Assembly: GCA_031283785.1 (NCBI GenBank)
Contig: JAITBC010000182.1
Span: 1-11,470 of the forward strand
Direction of reading: 5' to 3'
Source: Tannerella sp.
GTDB taxonomy: Bacteria > Bacteroidota > Bacteroidia > Bacteroidales > Tannerellaceae
DNA length: 11,470 bases
In this document: positions 5,809-11,470 of the stretch, in pieces
How the letters are laid out: each line of letters starts with the position of its first letter
Numbering within the stretch: position 1 is the first letter of the stretch
Notes under the pieces: model-generated
Seen by the model: only the letters and a program-made list of their open reading frames with translations
What the model was told of the DNA's origin: nothing
Database searches by the model: none
Translations under genes and position numbers: made by a program

Positions 5809-8800
5809 TGAAAAAAGAACATAACGGGTTAATATGTACCCCATTATTAGAAATTAAATATTTAATCAGAGCCATGAAATTGAGTTTCATCCTATTGGTA
5901 TCATGCGTTTCTCTTACATTCGCTACGGAAGTAACATCGCAGACTGCACGCGTCAACATCCGGGTGAATAACAAACCGGCCGAGACGATTATGAACCTGA
6001 TCGAAAATCAGACGGATTACCTGTTCGTCTATAACCGTGAAAATGTCGATGTATCGCGCAGAATCTCACTGGATGTATCGGATGTTCCCGTTGCACAGGT
6101 GCTGGCGCAGGTGTTCGGGCAGACGGACATCATCTACGCAATGGAAGGTAACAACATCCTCCTGATGAAACGTAACGAGCCGTTTGAACAACAGCAGAAT
6201 GTACGGCAGATTACCGGTTCGGTGGTCGACGAAACCGGCGAACCGATTGTCGGTGCAAACGTCATTGAGAAAGGTACTGCAAACGGAACGGTAACGGGTA
6301 TTGAAGGGGGATTTTCGCTGACCGTACGTAATAATGCGGTATTGCAAATATCCTATGTCGGATATGTCACGCAGGAGATAAGCGTCGGCGGACAGACGGC
6401 GGATATTAACGTCGTACTGAGCGAACATGTCAGTATGATCGACGAGGTCGTCGTTACGGCGCTCGGCTTGCAGCGCGAGAAGAAAGCGCTGGGCTATGCC
6501 GTACAGGACGTTAAGGGCGATGCTATCGCGCAGAGCAGGGAACTGGATGTGGTCAACGCCTTGAACGGACGTGTATCAGGCGTACATATCACACATGGCG
6601 GCGGAGGACTTGACGGCGGTGGGTCACGTATCGTGATTCGCGGCGAGAACTCCATGTCGGGCAAAAATACGCCATTGTTCGTTATCGACGGCGTGCCGGG
6701 AAATGCCGGCGACGTGGCCTCTGACGACATTGAAAGCATCTCTGTGTTGAAGGGTCCGGCAGCTTCGGCATTGTACGGCTCGCGTGCATTGGCAGGCGTG
6801 GTGCTGATTACTACCAAATCCGGCAAGCAGGATACGGGATTGCACGTAGAAGTCAATTCAAATGCCATGTGGCAGAATCCGCTGGTCTTACCGGAATACC
6901 AGTCCGACTACGGACAGGGGCAAGGAGGCAAGTACGAATTTAACAATTCGCAGGCATGGGGCGCGAATCTCAACGGCTCAGGACATGATAATGTTATCGG
7001 GGATTTCTATGATACAGGGTATATACTGACCAATAACGTCTCCGTCTCCAAAACCGACGACAAGAACAATATCCGCCTGTCGTATACGAACGTCACGCAG
7101 AAAGGAGTCATTCCTAATACCGACTTGACGAACAATCGTTTCGACCTGTTCACTTCATGGGAACTGTTCCATAATTTCAGAATAAATGCGAACGTGAAAT
7201 TCATCCGTAAAAATTCAAGTAATGATCAAGATCCTAACCCTTACCAGTGGACGGGCGGCGTAGATCTGAACGACTTGAAAGACTATTGGGAGATACAGGA
7301 AGAAAAACAAAAAATCTTTCGCTACGAAACCGACAATCCCTATTTTGCTTTATACGAGAACCTGCATCCGTGGGAAAACGAACGCTGGTTTACGAACGTG
7401 TCGGCAGATTACGACTTTCTTAAGTATTTCACGGCAATGGCGCGCATGAGCTATATTTCCGAATCCGGCCAGGACGAATGGTTCGTACATCCCGCATCGG
7501 AAGGTTTCGACAACAGTCATCCACGTAAGGACGGCGGCTTTTCCACCCGTATGAAACGGGGTAAGGAGATGAACGCCGACTTCCTGCTGTCGTACGAAAA
7601 CCGCTTTGCAGACGACAACCTGTTCCTGAAAACTTCCTTCGGCGGTAATCATGCATACACGTCGTGGAACAACGAGATATACGGGAAAACTTACCAACTG
7701 CTCACCGGCGTACCTGTATATACGCTCGGTAACTATCAGACCGATCCACGCGTGACAAGCAACTATGGCCCGGACAAGATTATTAATTCGCTGTATGCCT
7801 TCGTAAATCTGGGATACAGGAACATGCTGTACGTGGACGTTACCGGGCGTAACGACTGGTCGTCGACACTGCCGAAAAATAACAATTCCTATTTCTACCC
7901 GTCGGTATCGCTGAGCGGGATTCTGACGGAAATGTTCGACTTGCCGCGGGCGATCTCTTTCTGGAAGGTACGTACCGGCTACGCAAGCGTCGGTAACGAT
8001 ACCAACCCCGGACAATTACAGCCTGATTTCTATTTCACAGAAGGAACAGGAGGTATTGCAGGTATCGCGGAAGGAAGTATCAAGCGTGAATATAACCTGA
8101 AACCGGAACTGGCTTCCTCTTTTGAAGTCGGTACAGACTTACGCCTGTTCAACAGCCGGCTGGAAGTGGATGTAAACTATTACAACACAATCACACGCAA
8201 CCAGATATGGAACGTGCGCGTATCAAACATATCGGGATACAGCTATGCAATGAAAAACGCCGGCAAGGTGAGCAGTCACGGGCTGGAAGTAAGTCTGAAC
8301 GGCGAACCGGTGAAGACGAAGGATTTCAGTTGGCGTACGGGCGTCAACTGGTCGTTCGACCGTTCGTATATCGACGAACTTGATCCTGCCAATCCCGACC
8401 TGGTCTTTACCGTCAAACTGGCGGAAGGAATGTACACTCACGACAAACTTGGCGAACGTCGTGGAGCGCTCTATTCACGCTATGCGAAGAAATTTACGTA
8501 CGATCCGGCCGTTCATTCGCCTGACCTGGCAGCTTACGACGGCGCTATACTGCACGACCAGGCCAAGAAAGTTCAACGCTCCGAAGATATGGCGATACTG
8601 GGTAATTATAATCCGGACTGGATAGGGTCGTGGCATAACACGTTACGGTGGAAAGGGTTGACACTCACGACGCTTTTTACATGTAATTACGGGAATGATT
8701 TCTTTGCCAGCTTTGAAAAAGCCTATTATCGTTACGGATTTGCTCCACAGACAGGTATTGACCGCAATAATGGAGGCGTCCTGCCGGTGAACGAATTGTG

Positions 8801-9173
8801 GGATGACCCGGACAGAGGTATTCATCCTTTTGGTCCGGGCGACGAAATAGAACCTGAAACTTATTATAAAGAACATATCGGCGACGGTGAAAATAACGAC
8901 TATTGGATACGCGACGGCTCTTTCATAAAACTCAAAGAGGCGACGTTGACGTATGCCTTCCCGAAGAAACGACTTGAACACACCTTTATCAAAGACTTTT
9001 CCGTCTCTTTCGTTGGCCGCGACCTGGCTGTATGGAGCAAAGTAAAATGGGTTGACCCGGAAATATACGGTTACGACGACGAAAATAAGGGTATAAAAGT
9101 GCCCGGGACATCCAAGACGGGAGGTATACCGAGTACACGCAATATCGGCTTTTCCGTCAAACTTCAATTTTAA
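5808..9173 (+). CDS. SusC-type TonB-dependent transporter with STN
   Basis: A 1121-residue outer-membrane transporter that imports a substrate using TonB energy and also signals to FecR. The N-terminus has an extended n-region before a hydrophobic core (MKLSFILLVSCVSLTFA, residues 23-39); the ATG at 5874 is a possible alternative start. Domains in order are: STN signalling domain at about 49-121; carboxypeptidase-D-like regulatory domain at about 134-207 (ITGSVVDETGEPIVGANV); a TonB-box-like segment (DEVVVTALG, 212-220); plug domain at about 221-338, with the SusC hallmark SVLKGPAASALYGSRA; and then the barrel, ending in a terminal Phe (FSVKLQF) as barrel proteins do. The STN domain is present only in transporters that act through a FecI/FecR pair, which is encoded immediately upstream. 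Substrate cannot be inferred: no degradative enzyme is nearby. The frame is intact throughout. Confidence 0.95.
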   Translation: MKKEHNGLICTPLLEIKYLIRAMKLSFILLVSCVSLTFATEVTSQTARVNIRVNNKPAETIMNLIENQTDYLFVYNRENVDVSRRISLDVSDVPVAQVLAQVFGQTDIIYAMEGNNILLMKRNEPFEQQQNVRQITGSVVDETGEPIVGANVIEKGTANGTVTGIEGGFSLTVRNNAVLQISYVGYVTQEISVGGQTADINVVLSEHVSMIDEVVVTALGLQREKKALGYAVQDVKGDAIAQSRELDVVNALNGRVSGVHITHGGGGLDGGGSRIVIRGENSMSGKNTPLFVIDGVPGNAGDVASDDIESISVLKGPAASALYGSRALAGVVLITTKSGKQDTGLHVEVNSNAMWQNPLVLPEYQSDYGQGQGGKYEFNNSQAWGANLNGSGHDNVIGDFYDTGYILTNNVSVSKTDDKNNIRLSYTNVTQKGVIPNTDLTNNRFDLFTSWELFHNFRINANVKFIRKNSSNDQDPNPYQWTGGVDLNDLKDYWEIQEEKQKIFRYETDNPYFALYENLHPWENERWFTNVSADYDFLKYFTAMARMSYISESGQDEWFVHPASEGFDNSHPRKDGGFSTRMKRGKEMNADFLLSYENRFADDNLFLKTSFGGNHAYTSWNNEIYGKTYQLLTGVPVYTLGNYQTDPRVTSNYGPDKIINSLYAFVNLGYRNMLYVDVTGRNDWSSTLPKNNNSYFYPSVSLSGILTEMFDLPRAISFWKVRTGYASVGNDTNPGQLQPDFYFTEGTGGIAGIAEGSIKREYNLKPELASSFEVGTDLRLFNSRLEVDVNYYNTITRNQIWNVRVSNISGYSYAMKNAGKVSSHGLEVSLNGEPVKTKDFSWRTGVNWSFDRSYIDELDPANPDLVFTVKLAEGMYTHDKLGERRGALYSRYAKKFTYDPAVHSPDLAAYDGAILHDQAKKVQRSEDMAILGNYNPDWIGSWHNTLRWKGLTLTTLFTCNYGNDFFASFEKAYYRYGFAPQTGIDRNNGGVLPVNELWDDPDRGIHPFGPGDEIEPETYYKEHIGDGENNDYWIRDGSFIKLKEATLTYAFPKKRLEHTFIKDFSVSFVGRDLAVWSKVKWVDPEIYGYDDENKGIKVPGTSKTGGIPSTRNIGFSVKLQF

Positions 9174-9176
9174 TCA

Positions 9177-10958
9177 ATGTTGAATCCTAAAAAACAATTT
9201 TTTATTATGTACAGGATCTGTTTTATCATTAGTATATGCTTGTGTGTTCTGCTCGCAGGATGCGACACATGGTCGGACGATTTTAACGACAACAAAAACA
9301 TTCCGAAGGTGCTTTCCAACGATCCTTCATCATTCATGGGCGCAGTCCTGAACGGGCCGTTCCGCGATAATTCCGAATGGGTAGCGCTGCAGAGCGTACA
9401 ACCGGTCGTAGGTACTATCGGACGGACGCGTTCACTGAGCCAGGGCGGACGACATCGCGCATGGCACGATTTCGACGGGAAGGTATGGCCCGTATGTTAT
9501 CCAACGCTGCCGAACGTGAAGAACGTGCGTAATGCAGCAATTGCTTCCGGGCAGGTGCAGTACGTCGCTGTGGCCGACATTTGGGAGTCGTGGATAATGT
9601 TTACACTGACTACTTTTTATGGCGATATTCCTTACTTCGCAGCCGTCGATGATACGCTTGTCTTCACCGTAGACTACGACAGGCAGGCTGAAATCTATCC
9701 GGCCATTCTGGAGAAGCTGCGCAATGCAAGCGAAATGATTGCCGCTAACCCGGTCGACATCGACGCCAATTCTGATTATATCTATGCCGGCAATATCCGC
9801 AAGTGGCAGAAATTTGCCAATACGCTACGTGTGCGGATGTGCATGCACATGTATAACGCCGCTCCCGAACGGGCGAAAGGCATACTGAACGAAATACTGT
9901 CCGACACGCAGCGTTACCCGGTCTTTGAGTCGAACGACGACAACTGCGCAATGCACTATGACGGCAGCAGCGACGACCGCAGTTCGGAATTTTATCGCAG
10001 TTCATCAACCTGGTCGGAAAACTGTCTGGTGAGCAACGTGCTGGTCGAACGGCTTGTTTCGCTGCGAGACCCGCGTTTACCACTCTATGCTTACCCGGTG
10101 AAGAAGGTGCATACGGAGGATCATTATATCAAACCGGGCAATCCCGGGCCGGCAAAATACCTGGGTCATATCTACGGCCTCACTGTCAGCGATGCGGACG
10201 CAACGGCATGGAACGGCGGACTTGAATACGGTTCGGCTGTAGGCCCATGGTTTCGCCATCTGGACGCCGACGGCAACAGGACGGATGAAACAAAAAAGAC
10301 GCCGCTTTTCTTAGTTACTTATCCCGAACTGTCATTCCTGTTGGCCGAAGCCGTTCAGCGCGGCGTCATCGCAGGCGATGCAAAAGCGTATTACGAAACA
10401 GGCGTGAAAGCGGCATTTGAGCAGTACGGTGCAACTTTTTCAGGCGAAGGATATGCAGGCGCATATGCCGACCGGGGATTGAGTTCGGATGTCGAATACT
10501 TGCAGCAGCAGCAAGCGAACTGGAATGGCGGGCGCGATAAGTTGACGCTTATCGCCGAGCAGAAGTGGATAGCGCTTTTCAATGTGCCGTTTGAAAATTA
10601 TTTCGACCACCGTCGTACGATGCTTCCACTGTTGAGTTGTTCTAACCTGGCGGCTACTTATAACGACGGCAGCGGAACAAAATTTCCCGCTCGCGCCGAC
10701 TATCCCGCCTCTGAAGAACAAAGCAATGCCGAAGGTTGGGCAAAGGCGCGTGCCACAGGTTTTGATATACCTGTTACAGGCGACAATAACCGTACGCTGG
10801 CAAAGATGTGGCTCATCAATAACCCTGCCGGCCCCGACCTCCAGATGCCTGTATTCCGTGAGCCTCTAAAGGCGCAGGGCGAATACCCGGGCGGCGAAAA
10901 CTTCAATGCATGGTACGAGGCGCACTGGAAGGAATTATACTGGTGGGAATACGAATAA
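9177..10958 (+). CDS. SusD-like surface lipoprotein, SusD-like_2 type
   Basis: A 593-residue lipoprotein forming the lid of the SusC transporter and binding its substrate at the cell surface. The signal peptide ends in a lipobox (VLLAGC) with the acylated Cys at residue 29. Starting at the ATG at 9207 would give a shorter and equally good signal; the ATG at 9177 is kept because it follows the susC stop by three bases. Family marks include the helical segment WQKFANTLRVRMCMHMYNA, then VTYPELSFLLAEAVQRG, and QKWIALFNVPFENYFDHRRT near the C-terminus. These fit the SusD/RagB branch usually called SusD-like_2 better than classical SusD. The protein is full length and ends normally. It is co-transcribed with susC and is the last gene of the locus in this window, with no enzyme after it. 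Confidence 0.93.
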   Translation: MLNPKKQFFIMYRICFIISICLCVLLAGCDTWSDDFNDNKNIPKVLSNDPSSFMGAVLNGPFRDNSEWVALQSVQPVVGTIGRTRSLSQGGRHRAWHDFDGKVWPVCYPTLPNVKNVRNAAIASGQVQYVAVADIWESWIMFTLTTFYGDIPYFAAVDDTLVFTVDYDRQAEIYPAILEKLRNASEMIAANPVDIDANSDYIYAGNIRKWQKFANTLRVRMCMHMYNAAPERAKGILNEILSDTQRYPVFESNDDNCAMHYDGSSDDRSSEFYRSSSTWSENCLVSNVLVERLVSLRDPRLPLYAYPVKKVHTEDHYIKPGNPGPAKYLGHIYGLTVSDADATAWNGGLEYGSAVGPWFRHLDADGNRTDETKKTPLFLVTYPELSFLLAEAVQRGVIAGDAKAYYETGVKAAFEQYGATFSGEGYAGAYADRGLSSDVEYLQQQQANWNGGRDKLTLIAEQKWIALFNVPFENYFDHRRTMLPLLSCSNLAATYNDGSGTKFPARADYPASEEQSNAEGWAKARATGFDIPVTGDNNRTLAKMWLINNPAGPDLQMPVFREPLKAQGEYPGGENFNAWYEAHWKELYWWEYE

Positions 10959-10993
10959 CACTTTTAGTTTTCAAAAAAAGGGACAACACATTT

Positions 10994-11185
10994 TTAATGT
11001 ACTGATGCAAGCGCAACAGTGGAGGATTTGATTTTTATTTTCTGCTGTTGCGCTTTGGAAACAAAGTTTGCGATACGTGCAAAATAGTGAATCATCTCAT
11101 TACTGTCTATTTTCAGGAAGCAGTCGTTATGGTTTTCGCTGATAACTTTTTGAAGCGTTATTTTTTGTCTCTTTTTATCTTCCAC
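10994..11185 (-). pseudogene. Possible gene remnant next to insertion sequence
   Basis: A 63-codon open frame on the minus strand, opened by GTG and with no family I recognise (KKRQKITLQKVISENHND, MIHYFARIANFVSKAQQQ). The frame stays open a few codons upstream to 11203, across the proposed insertion-sequence end at 11195, and then meets a stop. It could be the 3' end of a host gene cut by the insertion, or a chance frame in AT-rich intergenic DNA. I lean to neither. An 11-bp inverted repeat overlaps its 3' part, which is unusual for coding sequence. Confidence 0.2.
11009..11055. repeat. 11-bp inverted repeat downstream of susD-like gene
   Basis: AAGCGCAACAG at 11009-11019 is perfectly complementary to CTGTTGCGCTT at 11045-11055, with a 25-base AT-rich loop. 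No T-tract follows on either strand, so it is not a standard intrinsic terminator. It lies about 50 bases after the susD-like stop and could stabilise the mRNA 3' end, be a processing site, or be a small repetitive element. Confidence 0.5.
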
Positions 11186-11194
11186 TTCTACCGG

Positions 11195-11220
11195 TGTCTT
11201 TCGCTAAAAAAAGTTGACTC
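11195..11220 (+). mobile_element. Possible left end of an IS3-like element
   Basis: The sequence begins TGTC and continues into TAAAAAAAGTTGACTC, resembling IS3-family (IS150-group) left ends, which often start TG and contain AAAAAGTTGACA. It lies about 40 bases before the helix-turn-helix gene at 11236, the usual spacing between left end and orfA. The TTGACTC also forms a stem with GAGTTAA at 11227-11233. The matching right end and target duplication lie outside the window, so this is an inference. Confidence 0.35.
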
Positions 11221-11235
11221 ATAAAAGAGTTAAAT

Positions 11236-11470
11236 ATGCATTTACAGACCCCAAAACAAAAACAGTATTTTAAGAAGGTTATTAAATTACATTACGAGAA
11301 AGGCTATGGAGAAGATCGTATTTCCCGCATTTTACCAATAGGTCATTCTACGGTTTCGAGATGGATTGCTATTTTTGCAGCGGAAAACGATAAAAATAAA
11401 GTTCCGATGCACAAGTCCGAAGCACAAAGCCATCCGTCTGTATCCGGCAGTCAGGAAAAAGATGCCTCCT
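11236..11470 (+). CDS. Helix-turn-helix protein, likely IS3 orfA (5' part)
   Basis: The first 78 codons of a gene that continues past the right edge. It starts at the ATG at 11236 (MHLQTPKQKQYFKKVIKLHY) and carries a helix-turn-helix at about residues 24-46 (GYGEDRISRILPIGHSTVSRW), followed by a polar Ser/Lys-rich linker. This is the form of the DNA-binding first ORF (orfA) of IS3-type transposons in Bacteroidales, which binds the element ends and is fused to the orfB integrase by frameshifting. I recognise the pattern but cannot see orfB. A stand-alone regulator or another family's accessory ORF remains possible. A likely element end 41 bases upstream supports the transposon reading. It lies downstream of the SusCD locus and may have separated it from further genes. 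Confidence 0.6.
   Translation, partial: MHLQTPKQKQYFKKVIKLHYEKGYGEDRISRILPIGHSTVSRWIAIFAAENDKNKVPMHKSEAQSHPSVSGSQEKDAS

Noticed and set aside
7350..8015. Minus-strand open frame of 221 codons opposite the SusC gene
   Set aside because: The plus-strand frame is an intact SusC barrel. The antisense product has no family features and no promoter of its own that I can see.
10499..10513. Run of Gln codons in the SusD-like gene
   Set aside because: Only four Gln in a row in an otherwise normal helical segment; not a repeat expansion worth reporting.
1..11470. tRNA, rRNA, CRISPR array or tandem repeat
   Set aside because: I saw no clover-leaf, rRNA-like or regularly spaced repeat sequence on either strand; the window is almost fully coding.

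Overview
The window looks like a chromosomal segment of a Bacteroidales bacterium (Bacteroides/Parabacteroides-like; genus not resolved). The reasons are a SusC/SusD pair, two ECF sigma factors of the type common in Bacteroidota, promoter boxes matching the Bacteroides -7 consensus TAnnTTTG, and a SUF iron-sulfur operon with Bacteroidales-like proteins.

Layout. Positions 1-1665 (+) hold the 3' end of sufC and all of sufD. A convergent block on the minus strand (3972 down to 1723) reads, in transcription order: ECF sigma factor, small single-pass anti-sigma-like protein (ATGA overlap), small secreted protein of a DUF6108/DUF4252-like type, and a predicted outer-membrane beta-barrel protein. 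Divergent from it, on the plus strand (4108-10958), is a complete trans-envelope regulated uptake locus: FecI-type sigma factor, FecR-type anti-sigma factor with a C-terminal DUF4974-like region, SusC-type TonB-dependent transporter with an N-terminal STN signalling domain, and SusD-like lipoprotein. No glycosidase, sulfatase or peptidase is encoded in the window, so the substrate cannot be named. At 10959-11235 there is no convincing gene. At 11236 an N-terminal helix-turn-helix protein begins, probably orfA of an IS3-like insertion sequence, and runs off the window; its likely left end is near 11195.

How the parts work together. In the plus-strand locus, ligand bound by SusC/SusD is expected to be signalled through the STN domain to FecR, which then releases the sigma factor to transcribe susC-susD. 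The second sigma factor has a different type of partner (a short membrane protein plus two exported proteins) and may sense an envelope cue. The two sigma genes share about 135 bp, with a -7-like box for each direction.

The most interesting unannotated signal is in the fecR-susC gap (5654-5807). A strong intrinsic terminator faces the minus strand: its one non-Watson-Crick pair is G-U only in minus-strand RNA, and six U follow. About 70 bases upstream of it, on that strand, is an exact TAnnTTTG box. Together they predict a cis-antisense RNA of about 100 nt, in the position reported for DonS-type antisense RNAs of sigma/anti-sigma-controlled Bacteroides polysaccharide loci. A second hairpin, with its G-U pair and T-tract on the plus strand, probably ends fecR transcription before susC.
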